Shown: positions 36,458-46,800, counted from the first letter of the stretch. The stretch: DNA of 64,000 nucleotides from Chryseobacterium gregarium DSM 19109 (GCF_000430845.1 NZ_AUMU01000006.1:168124-232123); one strand, 5' to 3'. The notes: a model not told the origin generated them from the letters alone. Program-made: numbers and translations.

Positions 36458-39328
36458 ATGAGAAACCTTAAAATACTATTGATTATACTAACATGGGCTA
36501 TTTCCATACATATTTCTGCACAGCAGCAGCCCATATCCGGTATCAACTTCGGAGATGCACCAAGGCCCGTACCTTCAGTTTCCTCCTTGGTGACCTATAC
36601 AGATGCGCCGGTATCCCTGGCTACCGGCGTTCCCGATATTAATTTCCCTTTGTTAGCATTGTCTTCCAGGGATAAAAATATTGCGGCCAATCTGTCATTA
36701 CAATATCACCCGTTAAACATGGATGCAACCGAAGCAGGAAGCGAGGTCGGGATCGGCTGGTCAATGTTCGCGGGGGGCATAATATCAAGAGAGGTCGTAG
36801 ATGAACTGGATGAAAGATATGATGATGCAGGCTTTGTAGGCTACAAGAAGAATAAATTTAATGATATCTATTATTACAATTTACCCGGCATCTCCGGAAA
36901 ATTCAAAATTGAAAGGAATACAGATGCCAATACTTTCCGGGTCGTAAACCTTACTCCCAACAATATCAGGATCGAATATACCCGAAACAGCAATACGGCT
37001 ACTCTGATTGCGGATTCGTTTACGATAATTGATGACAGCGGATATCAGTATATCTTTAACGAATACAGCCAGGCCCGGAATTATACCCATCCGCTTTTAT
37101 CCGGGACCTTATTTAAATCTGCTTTTTATCTAACCCGGATTAAAAATGCCAATAATCTGGAACTGTTAAGTTTTATTTATCAGAAGGATAACAAAAACAA
37201 ACCCGGGACCAGCGAGGTGCTCTATCAATCGTGTAAATTGAAAACGATTTCATCTCCGGGTATGGGTTCCGTTGTTATGGATTATCTTTATGATGCTTCT
37301 CTGGAAGGGACTATGAATGATCCTTACAGCATTACCAAAGTTTCTCTTAAAAATAATAATGCAGGAGTCATTTCACAATATGGCTTTGAATATGCGATTC
37401 AGGTTGAAAATAAGAGAACATTAACCAGAATCAATAAGATCAATTTATCTAACCCAACAGGCACTCCGCTGGAAACTACAAAACTTCTCTATACAGATTA
37501 TTATTTTAATAGCGGTTTGGGAGGTGACAGAACCTGTTCAGCCAATCCTGTAAATCCCAATGATATTCCTGTTGCCACGCTCTACCGGGTTATACTGCCA
37601 ACAGGGGGCATGGTAGAGTATAATTTTGAAGGAAATCAGTATTACGCCAATAAAAATACGCCGGATTATGTAACGCCTGGAGCTTTTTCAGATCCTGAAG
37701 TCCAGTTTATCCAGTCTTTTGCAGGCGTGGATTTTGACGTTCCTAACGGCCAAACGAAAACATATACCTTCCAGGTACCCGGAGAACCGAATAAATCTAA
37801 GCCCATATATGTTGATTTTCAAGCAACGAAATACTATCCTCTATACGGGCTTGCTGAGCCTTATTCCAATGTCGATTATGTAATAGATAATGATCCCGGT
37901 CTCACCAATACCTGCTACATTTTCAATGATGAAGCTTTAGAAGGCAATGCATGGTCATTTAAAATATTATATTTAAATCCGGGCGCCCATTCACTAAAAA
38001 TATATGGTACCGGAGGGCATGGAACCGTAGGATTCTCCCATATAGCAAGTATACCCACTCCTTATAGGAATGCGGTAAGCAATGATAAAAAATCAGGAAT
38101 CCGTATACAAAATATTAAATACTATAATTCTGCCTTGGATTTTATAGCTAAAAAAACAGTCGCCTATGATTACAATGTCTTCAGTGATCCCAACAGTTCC
38201 AGCGGTTATGGATTTTATCCTGAAATGGAAAGTATATCATCAGCTTATATTCCGGTAGTTATTTATAAGAACGTAAAAGTGACCAATGATAGTGACAGCG
38301 GATATGTCAATTATTATTTTAAGAACCCCAATGATTATCCGAAGACCCCCTATACTTACAATGGAAATGAAACCAAGTTCTGGCCTTATTATAATTTGAC
38401 CAAATCCGGGGTAATGGATAAAAAAGAAGTGTTCAATGCGCAGGGCCAGCTGGTTTCTGCCGTTGCTTACGATTTCACGTTTGAAACCTTAAACCAGATG
38501 CCGGAAGTTTCTGTTGAGGGGGGAGTTACTAAAAAGGCTTACATTAAAAGCACAAAAGTAACCACCAGGGATTACACCGGGACCGACAGGTTTGTTGAAA
38601 GCAAAGTAGAGACGGAATTTAATCCTGTAAACTTCAAAGCAGCATCAGTTAAGGAAACTTCATCGGACGGCAATATTTCCGAAAAGCTGATTACCTATTC
38701 TGCAGGGTCCCAGGCCTATCAGAATCTTGAAAATGCCTACATGAACGGAGTTCCTGTAAAAACGGAAATTAAAAATAACGGAAAAACGGTAGCCAATACC
38801 CTGGTAAAATACGAAAACCCGGGCAACCTGTACCCGTCTTCGGTAGTAAACATCAACCCTAATGACAACAGTCCTAAAGTTGCCGTTGCCTACGATGATT
38901 ATGACTCCAAAGGAAATGTGAGGCAGTTTACGTCAAACTACAATGCTGCAACGGGGGCCGGGACTTCAAGTGTGATCATCTGGGGATATAACCAGACGTT
39001 CCCGATCGCAAAGATCGAAGGGGCAAAGCTATCCGATATCGGAACCCTGGCAGATGATATAATCCAGAAATCCAATGCAGATGTGGACAGTACTTCAGAA
39101 ACCTCACTGATCAATGCATTGGACAGTTTCAGGACAAATGCCGCTTTAAAGAATTTCATAATTACAACCTATACCTATGATCCTTTGGTGGGGGCCACCA
39201 CGGTAACACCTCCGACCGGATTAAGGGAAATCTATAAATATGACAAGAACGGAAGGCTGAGTTCTGTTGCAGACGTCAACGGGAACATCATCAAGGATTT
39301 CAAATACAATACAAAACCACAGCAATAA
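36458..39328 (+). CDS. Secreted Rhs/SpvB-like large protein (operon B, gene 2)
   Basis: A 956-residue protein with a Sec signal (ILLIILTWAISIHISAQQ), then TDAPVSLATGVPDINFPL and AGSEVGIGWSMFAGGIISRE, equivalent to the GLGWSL block of SpvB/TcB-like proteins. YD-like repeats and a C-terminal TYTYDPLVGATTVTPPTGL follow. Clearly paralogous to the 925-residue protein of operon A but far more diverged than the two T9SS genes. No toxin tip. The stop lies 23 bp before the Rhs toxin gene. Confidence 0.75.
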   Translation: MRNLKILLIILTWAISIHISAQQQPISGINFGDAPRPVPSVSSLVTYTDAPVSLATGVPDINFPLLALSSRDKNIAANLSLQYHPLNMDATEAGSEVGIGWSMFAGGIISREVVDELDERYDDAGFVGYKKNKFNDIYYYNLPGISGKFKIERNTDANTFRVVNLTPNNIRIEYTRNSNTATLIADSFTIIDDSGYQYIFNEYSQARNYTHPLLSGTLFKSAFYLTRIKNANNLELLSFIYQKDNKNKPGTSEVLYQSCKLKTISSPGMGSVVMDYLYDASLEGTMNDPYSITKVSLKNNNAGVISQYGFEYAIQVENKRTLTRINKINLSNPTGTPLETTKLLYTDYYFNSGLGGDRTCSANPVNPNDIPVATLYRVILPTGGMVEYNFEGNQYYANKNTPDYVTPGAFSDPEVQFIQSFAGVDFDVPNGQTKTYTFQVPGEPNKSKPIYVDFQATKYYPLYGLAEPYSNVDYVIDNDPGLTNTCYIFNDEALEGNAWSFKILYLNPGAHSLKIYGTGGHGTVGFSHIASIPTPYRNAVSNDKKSGIRIQNIKYYNSALDFIAKKTVAYDYNVFSDPNSSSGYGFYPEMESISSAYIPVVIYKNVKVTNDSDSGYVNYYFKNPNDYPKTPYTYNGNETKFWPYYNLTKSGVMDKKEVFNAQGQLVSAVAYDFTFETLNQMPEVSVEGGVTKKAYIKSTKVTTRDYTGTDRFVESKVETEFNPVNFKAASVKETSSDGNISEKLITYSAGSQAYQNLENAYMNGVPVKTEIKNNGKTVANTLVKYENPGNLYPSSVVNINPNDNSPKVAVAYDDYDSKGNVRQFTSNYNAATGAGTSSVIIWGYNQTFPIAKIEGAKLSDIGTLADDIIQKSNADVDSTSETSLINALDSFRTNAALKNFIITTYTYDPLVGATTVTPPTGLREIYKYDKNGRLSSVADVNGNIIKDFKYNTKPQQ

Positions 39329-39351
39329 CCGTTTTTTAAAATTAAGCAATC

Positions 39352-42300
39352 ATGAAAAAATTCATATCCATCATATGTTTTCTTGTTGTGGCTCTGTTTG
39401 ATGCACAAAGTTTAACCAACACAGAAAATTATATATACAGCAGGACGTATCTGGAAGCTGTAACTTCTGAGCAGCCGGATGCCGAGCAGATCCAGGCGGT
39501 CCGGTATCTTGACGGGCTGGGAAGAACCACCCAGAGCATTGGCATAAAAGCATCGCCTAACGGAAAAGACATCGTTGTTCCTTCCGTGTATGACGGGTCA
39601 GGAAGGCAGACGAAAAGTTTTCTGCCCCAGCCTGTGGATACCCAGAACGGCGCCTATATATCAGGGATCGGTGAAAGTTCGGTCAATGCCTATTACGGGG
39701 TTGCCAATGCGTATTCGGAAGTTTCGTATGAAAAATCCCCATTGGCAAGAGCCATGCAGTCTGCTGCTCCCGGAACGGAATGGCAGATGGGCGGAACCCA
39801 TACCCAAAAGATCGAATACCTCTCCAATGATGCAGGGGAAGTAAAAAGATATAAAGCAGCAACAAGCTGGAATGCATCATCGCAGATTAATGATGTAGCG
39901 GTTGCCGTCGCACAGGATGACGGGTATACGGCGAACGGGTATTACAAAGCCAACACTTTGTATAAAATGGTGACTAAGGATGAGAACGATAATGAGATCC
40001 GGACCTTCATTAATTCCGGAAAACAGACTCTTTTGGTACGCAGGATCAATAAAAAAGCAAACGGGACAACAGAAAACCTGGACACCTATTATGTGTACAA
40101 TGAATCCGGCGGTATCGCGTATGTCATCCCGCCCAAAGCCTCTGTTTCCGGCCTGACGCCAACTGTGCTGAACAGCTTATGCTACCAGTACAAATATGAC
40201 AAATACAACAGGGTTGTGGAAAAAAAAATCCCGGGGAAAGGCTGGGAATACCTGGTCTATGACCAGCAGGGGCGTGTGGCGCTTTCTCAGGATGCCAGCC
40301 TGAGGGCTGCCGGCAATACCTTTGCGAAAAGAGGCTGGCTTTTTAATAAATACGATAAATTCGGAAGGACCGTGTATACCGGGTTTTTTGCAGATACGGC
40401 AGAAAGGCCGGCCATGCAGGCGGCACTGAACACTATAGCTGCCAATGCCAATAACAATGAAGCGCCAAGTACCACACCGTTTACCCTGAACGGCATGGAC
40501 GTCTATTATACAAAGGCTGCTTTCCCTGCAGCGGGCGTGACCATCCTGAGTGTTAATTATTATGACGAATACCCTGCAGGCGCACCGTCACGTCCTTCGC
40601 AGGTACAAAGCCAGGCAACGCTGGCACCGGTTCCGGCGGCTGTTGTTTCCAACGGGTTAAGCTCAGTCCGGAGCACGAAGACGCTTCCCACGGCAAGCTA
40701 TACCAAAAATATTGAGAACGACAGCTGGTCGTCTGCTTTTATCTGGTATGATACACTCGGAAGGGTGATCGGTACCAATGGTAAGAACCACTTAGGCGGG
40801 TACACCCGGACAGAGGCGGAGCTGGATTTTTCGGGCGCCACCCGCAAAGCCTTTACCTACCATGCCCGGAAAGCGGATGAACCCGGGGTAACCGTTAAAG
40901 AACGCTTTGTATATGACGCGCAGAAAAGGCTGAAGCAGCATTACCACCAGGTAGATGAGCGGCCGGAAGAGCTTCTGACGGACAATACCTACAATGACCT
41001 CTCCCAGGTCATCAATAAAAAAGTAGGAAATAATCTTCAGAACATAGAGTATACCTACAACATCAGGGGCTGGCTCACGCACGTCAACAGGAGGCAGATG
41101 AACATGGCAAGCCTCGGCGGGAAACTGTTTGCCTACCGGATCAAATACACGGAGAAGGAAGGGGTTGACAATCCGGACCCGGACCAGTTCCCGGGGAAAA
41201 ACGTGGCCCCGAGATATGACGGAAATATTGCGGAAACAGACTGGAGAGCCGTAGAAACCATCGGGGTAAACCCACCCCTCACGCCTAAGAGGTACGGATA
41301 CTCCTATGACAGTACCAACAGGCTTTCGGCAGGATATTACCAGAATCCCAATAATCCTTACAGTAAGGAGAATACAGAGGTTTTGGACTATGACCTGAAC
41401 GGGAACATCAGCAGCCTGTACCGGACTTCCGTCATAGACGCAGGAAACAATACCGCAACGGTGATTGATAAGCTTACGTATGCCTACTCCGGGAACCAGG
41501 TGACCGGCATTGCCGATGCCTCGCAGAACCCTACAGGGTATGAAGGCGGCGGAGCAGCCATAAGCTATGACGCAAACGGCAATATGACCGGTATGCCGGA
41601 TAAAGGGATCAGCTCAATTGAATATAATTATCTTGATCTTCCGAACTTCATAGAGGTAGACAGGAATGGCAATGAAAACGTCATGGTTAATAACCTATAC
41701 AATGCAGAGGGAACAAAATTAAGAAAGGAAAGTACCACCACGATTGTCGGCATTGCGGGATCTACGGTTTCGAAGAAAACAACCGATTATCTGGATGGCT
41801 TTCAGTACCTGACGGTCCCGACCCTGAATACAGGCGGTGGCGATCCTGAAATGCTGATGGCTGCTTCAGAATCCCGGAGGGCCATGGAGCCGCAGGCGTT
41901 CTCACCGGAGCTTGCCGCACCGGTAGGCAGCCTGCCTATAAAGACCCCCGGCCTCCAGTTCTTTGCAACGGCGGAAGGCTATTATGATTACCGGAAAGAT
42001 CAGTATATTTACCAGTATGTTGACCAGCTGGGAAATGTAAGGGTTTCTTACGGAAGAAACAGCGCAGGCGCTCTTGAGATCACGGATGCCAATGACTACT
42101 ATCCTTTCGGGATGAACCACCTGAAAACCGGGAATGCCTACTTTGCCCAGGGCAGCTACAAAAGCTATAAGTACAACGGCAAGGAGCTTCAGGAGACCGG
42201 GATGTACAGCTACGGCTGGAGGGAGTACATGCCGGATATAGGAAGATGGAACGGCATCGACCAGCTGGCTGAGGATTATCTCTCGGCAAGCCCGTATGCG

Positions 42301-43212
42301 TATGTACTGAATAACCCGATCAGTATGTTTGATCCGGATGGAAGGGTAACCATGGCTGCTATAACTGCTTCTATGTTAAGTGAAACGCCTGATGGTTCGA
42401 ATTCTTACTGGTACAATAACGGGACAGGGTTCACGAGTTATGATGGCGGCCCTAAGGGCGGCGGAGGCGGCGGAAGCCTGGCGTACGGATCTACCGTAAG
42501 TTACGGAGGAATGTTTACCATGGGTGACGGTACTTATACAATGCCGCCTCTTGTATTATCTGCACCAAAAAGCTATCAGGGAAATTCTGCACTTACAGGT
42601 TTAACTTTAGGTATAGGGATTCAACAACATCTTGCAACTTATTTAGGATATAAGCAAGAACCTTATATATATAGAGGTCCCGAAAACGGACAAGGAGGTG
42701 GCGTTATAATGATGGATAGTATGTGGGATGCTCTTGGAATTGTGATTGCCAATAATATAAAGCCGGAAAATCAGTATGCTGCAATGGCAGTGGGCTTGGC
42801 TGCTATATTAATAACAAGGTCACCAAATGTTGTCAAGGCAGAAGGTTGGCTAGCATATCATGAGGGCCCTGCTTTAGGCCATACACTAGCAAGACATGTT
42901 GGTAAGACAGATGCTGATTTAATTACCCGTTTAGCTACTGAAACAAGAATTACTGGTGCAAGTTCATTTGCAAGTGAAGCTATGGCAGAATCTATCATAT
43001 CTTCAACTATAAAAAGTAATAGAGGAGCAATTAAATCTTGGATGAATAGTGGAAGTACACGTAATTTACCATTAGATTTTACAAGTTCAACAAATATAGG
43101 TAGAGGTATTATGAGAAGAACGGGTATTATTAATGATTTAACCAATGCTAGAATTGTTCTTAAACAAAATAGGAGTGGAAGCTACTTTATTCTAACAGCC
43201 TTTCCAAAATAA
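39352..43212 (+). CDS. DUF6443/Rhs toxin with RNase A-like tip (operon B)
   Basis: A 1286-residue polymorphic toxin: Sec signal (ISIICFLVVALFDAQS), DUF6443 start (YLDGLGRTTQSIGIKASPNG), YD repeats, and Rhs core with DANDYYPFG, REYMPDIGRWNGID and boundary MFDPDGR (about residue 1000). A Gly-rich linker and a hydrophobic segment follow. The last ~125 residues (GHTLARHVGKTDADLITRLA, ASSFASEAMAES, SYFILTAFPK) match the bacterial RNase A-like (RNase_A_bac) family seen in CdiA tips, with the catalytic His in LARHVGK. The expected action is RNA cleavage in the target cytoplasm. Confidence 0.9.
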   Translation: MKKFISIICFLVVALFDAQSLTNTENYIYSRTYLEAVTSEQPDAEQIQAVRYLDGLGRTTQSIGIKASPNGKDIVVPSVYDGSGRQTKSFLPQPVDTQNGAYISGIGESSVNAYYGVANAYSEVSYEKSPLARAMQSAAPGTEWQMGGTHTQKIEYLSNDAGEVKRYKAATSWNASSQINDVAVAVAQDDGYTANGYYKANTLYKMVTKDENDNEIRTFINSGKQTLLVRRINKKANGTTENLDTYYVYNESGGIAYVIPPKASVSGLTPTVLNSLCYQYKYDKYNRVVEKKIPGKGWEYLVYDQQGRVALSQDASLRAAGNTFAKRGWLFNKYDKFGRTVYTGFFADTAERPAMQAALNTIAANANNNEAPSTTPFTLNGMDVYYTKAAFPAAGVTILSVNYYDEYPAGAPSRPSQVQSQATLAPVPAAVVSNGLSSVRSTKTLPTASYTKNIENDSWSSAFIWYDTLGRVIGTNGKNHLGGYTRTEAELDFSGATRKAFTYHARKADEPGVTVKERFVYDAQKRLKQHYHQVDERPEELLTDNTYNDLSQVINKKVGNNLQNIEYTYNIRGWLTHVNRRQMNMASLGGKLFAYRIKYTEKEGVDNPDPDQFPGKNVAPRYDGNIAETDWRAVETIGVNPPLTPKRYGYSYDSTNRLSAGYYQNPNNPYSKENTEVLDYDLNGNISSLYRTSVIDAGNNTATVIDKLTYAYSGNQVTGIADASQNPTGYEGGGAAISYDANGNMTGMPDKGISSIEYNYLDLPNFIEVDRNGNENVMVNNLYNAEGTKLRKESTTTIVGIAGSTVSKKTTDYLDGFQYLTVPTLNTGGGDPEMLMAASESRRAMEPQAFSPELAAPVGSLPIKTPGLQFFATAEGYYDYRKDQYIYQYVDQLGNVRVSYGRNSAGALEITDANDYYPFGMNHLKTGNAYFAQGSYKSYKYNGKELQETGMYSYGWREYMPDIGRWNGIDQLAEDYLSASPYAYVLNNPISMFDPDGRVTMAAITASMLSETPDGSNSYWYNNGTGFTSYDGGPKGGGGGGSLAYGSTVSYGGMFTMGDGTYTMPPLVLSAPKSYQGNSALTGLTLGIGIQQHLATYLGYKQEPYIYRGPENGQGGGVIMMDSMWDALGIVIANNIKPENQYAAMAVGLAAILITRSPNVVKAEGWLAYHEGPALGHTLARHVGKTDADLITRLATETRITGASSFASEAMAESIISSTIKSNRGAIKSWMNSGSTRNLPLDFTSSTNIGRGIMRRTGIINDLTNARIVLKQNRSGSYFILTAFPK

Positions 43213-43223
43213 ATTAAAAAAAA

Positions 43224-43523
43224 TTGAACATGATTTTTACAAATGACTATCCAAACTTATTTCATTTTTTTGCTGGATACTTTCCTGATGCTGATTTTAA
43301 TAATTTAACAGATGAAGAAGTTGTTGCAAACTATATTGATGATTGTAACAGATCAGAATTTTCAAAAAAAGAATTACAACACACTAAAGAAGAATTAGAC
43401 ATTTTGATAAATAATATTGATAATTATTGGCTTCAGGTTGGTGATGAAGCAAATAGGTATTTTGAAAATCAGCAAGAAACATTGATTTGGTTAACAATGA
43501 TTAAAAGAGAGTTAAATAAATAG
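43224..43523 (+). CDS. CdiI-type immunity protein for the RNase A-like tip
   Basis: A 99-residue cytoplasmic protein starting 11 bp after the toxin. FHFFAGYFPDADFNNLTDEEVVANYI matches the beginning of the CdiI_2-type 'contact-dependent growth inhibition system immunity protein' family, and the remainder is helical. A protein with no signal peptide fits neutralising an RNase in the cytoplasm. Confidence 0.8.
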   Translation: MNMIFTNDYPNLFHFFAGYFPDADFNNLTDEEVVANYIDDCNRSEFSKKELQHTKEELDILINNIDNYWLQVGDEANRYFENQQETLIWLTMIKRELNK

Positions 43524-43633
43524 AATGGTGTCATGTGTCAAGTTGATGAGTATTTTGAACACTTAACTCATTGTATTCAGGTCAAATTGCATTTCTATAA
43601 TAAAAATAAGAGTAGATATTCCCTATTCTTGTT

Positions 43634-44472
43634 TAACCAGCTATGCAGGTCCTAAAGGTGGTGGCCTTGGCGGCGGAAGTCTGGCATATGGATCTACCGT
43701 AAGTTACAGAGGGATGTTTACCATGGGTGACGGCGTGTACACACTGCCCCCTCTTGTGTTGAGCGGTTACGGAAGCTCTCAAAACTGGGGCGGAGCGATA
43801 AGCACCTACAACATCAATCACGGTATTCTTTATAACGGTATTGCAGGAATGCAGTCTGCCTGGAACCGGGCTAACCAGCCTTTTGATCGTATGTCATGGG
43901 TGAGAAGTGACGGGCCTATTCAATATGTCGGAGGTGCAGGTGATCCATTTGGAGTCTGGGAAGTAGGCGGAATGGCTCTTTCAGGCATGAGTGGTGGAAA
44001 AGGAAATTATATTTTAGCCGCTTTAATGATCACAAGAAGTGGGAACACTACAGGATTAAAAATGTTAGCTGCAGAAAGAGGAATTTTGGAAGCGGAAACA
44101 ACTATTGCAAAAATAAATAGTAGACATTATCTAAACTCCAACTCCATAGCTTCAGGAAAAACACGTGCCGCAACATTTGCCCCACAAAATATATTACAAG
44201 AAGATATTTCTGCATATAATGCCGGTAATTTCTCAAAAATAGGGAACGACGTTTCTATAAATGGTAGAATGTATGGTGTTAAAAACGAAGGAGCTACATT
44301 ATTTCCAAGAAGTGGAGGAGCTTTAGAATTCATAGATTTAACACAAGGGCAAATCAAAGCTATTCAATTAATGAAAAAAGTTCCCGGAGGTAGCTTAAAT
44401 CAGGCATTAAAAGGAGCTGGGATTTCGTCTGCAGACGCTAGTTTTGCAAGAGAATTTATAATTAAACATTAA
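43634..44472 (+). pseudogene. Orphan Rhs tip with uncharacterised toxin domain
   Basis: The frame from about 43634 starts in the Gly-rich linker of the operon B Rhs protein (SYAGPKGGGLGGGSLAYGST, MFTMGDG, PPLVLSG), with no proper start, and continues to a stop at 44472. An internal ATG at 43714 gives 252 residues. The tip domain (~last 130 residues) contains RHYLNSNSIASGKTRAATF and NEGATLFPRSGGALEFIDL. I do not recognise the family. It is a displaced tip that could replace the RNase A tip by recombination in the ~100-bp shared linker. Confidence 0.65.
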
Positions 44473-44475
44473 AAT

Positions 44476-44910
44476 ATGTACAATTATATTTGTTATCTAA
44501 AAGGAAAAAAGGAAAATATTCATCTAATTAAAATATTAAGTAATATTTTCAAATGTAAAAAAGAATTTATAGGAAATTTATTAGATTCTGAAAATTTTGA
44601 AATAAGATTTGAAAATAGATTATTGGATGATATCTCTGAATTTTCCACAGAGCTAAATGTTTATCTTAATGATACTGTAAACAAAACAGTTATTTCCAAT
44701 AATTTTCTATTTGGTATTGAATTATCAAGGTATTTAAATGAAGAAATTATTGTAAGTACTAACAGAGATGATCCTTATCAATGGATTTTAATTAGGAATA
44801 ACTCATTTTTTCTTGCTGAAGAAGCAGAAGATGAAAGCTTTGGAATTACATTACAACGATCTAAAAATATTGAAATTTCTTATGAAGATGCCAAAAATAT
44901 TAGTAGTTAA
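44476..44910 (+). CDS. Probable immunity protein of the second orphan tip
   Basis: A 144-residue acidic cytoplasmic protein starting 3 bp after the orphan tip stop. No family recognised; the features are an N-terminal basic start and an acidic C-terminus (AEEAEDESFGI). Position and composition fit an immunity protein. Confidence 0.6.
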   Translation: MYNYICYLKGKKENIHLIKILSNIFKCKKEFIGNLLDSENFEIRFENRLLDDISEFSTELNVYLNDTVNKTVISNNFLFGIELSRYLNEEIIVSTNRDDPYQWILIRNNSFFLAEEAEDESFGITLQRSKNIEISYEDAKNISS

Positions 44911-45036
44911 TAATGTATCACATGTGTTTGTTTCGGTAGTCTATCATATGTGTTGCTCCAAAAGAAGGTATATTTGTTGTACATTATTTGCGAGATCCAA
45001 AAACTGGGTTGTTAACTGATTTTAAATTTAAATAAA

Positions 45037-45453
45037 ATGAAAATAAAATGTATTAGTGATTCTATTTCGATTGAAAATAGTCCTCAAGTTTTAGTTGAAT
45101 AGGCAAATAATTCTGAATTAGAAATAACTGTAGGAAAAACCTATGTTGTATTTGCTATTTCAAAATACTTAGAAACTATTTTTTATTATATACTTGGAGA
45201 TGAATCAGGGGATTATCCTTTAGTTTTTCCTAATAACTTATTTCAAATAATTGACTATAAATCTTCTAAATATTGGATAACCTCATTAAATGAATTTAAA
45301 AATTTAGAAGATATAAAAATAGAAAACGGGGAAACTATTAGTTTTAAAGAATGGGTTTTAAAAGGTGATAAATTTTATGAGAATCTTTTAGAAGAGAAAA
45401 GAGAAGAAGTAAAAATATTTAATAGTTATCGAGAGGCGATATTGAACGAATAA
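45037..45453 (+). pseudogene. Immunity-like gene interrupted by a stop codon
   Basis: From the ATG at 45037 the frame reads MKIKCISDSISIENSPQVL, then TAG at 45100-45102 where a Gln codon (CAG) is expected, then stays open for ~117 codons to TAA at 45451. The product (ELEITVGKTYVVFAISKYLE ... FKEWVLKGDKFY) resembles small immunity-type proteins found near polymorphic toxins. A single nonsense change has broken the gene. Confidence 0.65.
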
Positions 45454-45459
45454 TTTATC

Positions 45460-45846
45460 ATGATTATAACAGATTCTATAGAAAAAGCAATAAAAGTAGA
45501 TGCTAATTGGAGGCATTTTGATTTTTATGCGGCTATTGATATTTTATCAAAAACTTATCATGTTGACCATGAGATCAATGAAGAAAAAATTGCAATAATA
45601 CAAAACGAAGATAACACGCTTGGTTATTTATATTTAAAGTATCCATTATTTTTTATAAAAAGTGAGCATCATTCTTTAATAAATTCACTTTTATCTGAGT
45701 ATAGCTATATTCAATATATAAAAGTGGATTCAATTTATCATGAATATCTATCTATGGATAAATTACTTTATGATAAGTATTTTGATCACATGGAAAATAT
45801 AAATAATTTTTCTGCACAAGACTTTTATTTTTGTAATATCACTTAA
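45460..45846 (+). CDS. Small acidic immunity-like protein
   Basis: A 128-residue cytoplasmic protein following the broken gene by 6 bp, AT-rich and lacking a known domain. Aromatic-rich segments (WRHFDFYAAIDIL, YLYLKYPLFFI) and position suggest an immunity gene retained after loss of its toxin. Confidence 0.6.
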   Translation: MIITDSIEKAIKVDANWRHFDFYAAIDILSKTYHVDHEINEEKIAIIQNEDNTLGYLYLKYPLFFIKSEHHSLINSLLSEYSYIQYIKVDSIYHEYLSMDKLLYDKYFDHMENINNFSAQDFYFCNIT

Positions 45847-45863
45847 TTTCTAAGTCATTCAAA

Positions 45864-46043
45864 ATGAAAGAAATAATTTTAAAAAATAATAACTCAGAAA
45901 TAATAGTTGATTCCAATTTATCATATTATTTATTTTCGTATTTTTTTATATATGTGTTAGAAAATAATAGTATATCAAAAGAACATATCATTGCGGAGAA
46001 TAGAATAAAGTGTGTAAGCTCCCCAAAAAACCGTAGCATTTAA
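45864..46043 (+). pseudogene. Truncated immunity-like gene fragment
   Basis: A 59-codon frame begins MKEIILKNNNSEIIVDSNLS and continues AT-rich to about 46010. The sequence then changes to gtgtgtaagctcccc, with a stop at 46041. The abrupt change suggests that the 3' part was lost where the toxin/immunity region joins the next segment. Confidence 0.4.
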
Positions 46044-46188
46044 AAATATAGTTTTTAAATTTGAAATGAAATACCATTTTCAGCCATGCCCGTCAGGTTT
46101 TTTAAAATATAAATTTATTTAACACACCGTTAACGTATGCTTAGCATTATTCTTGTGATGATATGGGTACAACTTTAAAAAAACAATT

Positions 46189-46566
46189 ATGTCGGACAAA
46201 AAATTAGCTGGATTATGGATGGATACCGAAAAAGCCATCGTTGCCAAAAACCATGATGCCCAGAATGCCTTTATGTTTTTCTTATGCAGCCCGGTAAAAG
46301 CGGAAATCCAGCACGGGAATTCCAGCGAGAATGCCGGAAACAACGCGGAGAGAACCAACAGGGTAAAATTCTTTAAAGAAATAGAACATCTTCTGACGAA
46401 TTCCCAGGAAGTCTACGTTACCGGCCCCGGAACGGTTCAGGAGGAATTTAAAAAATACCTTCACGATACCGCCCAGTTCAAGGACCTGAAAATTACCCTG
46501 GATACAGCCCAGCAGATGTCTGAAGAGCAGGTGCTGGAAAAAGTAAAGGAGCATTTCAATGCTTAA
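46189..46566 (+). CDS. eRF1-domain-like (baeRF-type) small protein
   Basis: A 125-residue protein with an N-terminal LWMDTEKAIVAKN strand and KFFKEIEHLLTNSQEVYVTGPGTVQEEFKKYL. The V-x-V-T-G-P-G-x-x-x-x-E-F block resembles the third domain of release factor eRF1/Pelota-like proteins (L7Ae-like fold) found in Bacteroidota. The function is not known. A strong terminator follows. Its 3' end is partly duplicated at 47262-47406. Confidence 0.6.
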   Translation: MSDKKLAGLWMDTEKAIVAKNHDAQNAFMFFLCSPVKAEIQHGNSSENAGNNAERTNRVKFFKEIEHLLTNSQEVYVTGPGTVQEEFKKYLHDTAQFKDLKITLDTAQQMSEEQVLEKVKEHFNA

Positions 46567-46596
46567 ATAACAGAATTTTTGATAAGCGCAAAATAG

Positions 46597-46630
46597 AACT
46601 CCGGAAGCCATTGGCTTCCGGAGTTTTTTA
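46597..46630 (+). terminator. Strong hairpin terminator
   Basis: AACTCCGGAAGCCA / TGGCTTCCGGAGTT forms a perfect stem of at least 12 bp, followed by a T run. An identical hairpin lies at 47372-47406. Confidence 0.85.
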
Positions 46631-46800
46631 TACTGTTTTGTTAATCACCATTCATCTTTCTTTAATGATGTCAAAGGGTGTCATAAAGGATCCGGTATCT
46701 ATGAGATATTCCTTATCTTCTTCCGTTAAGTCGCTAGTGCCGAGCCCGATGTCTTCCCCAACTTTACCGTCCTGTCTATTGAGGCCATATTCTATTGTTT

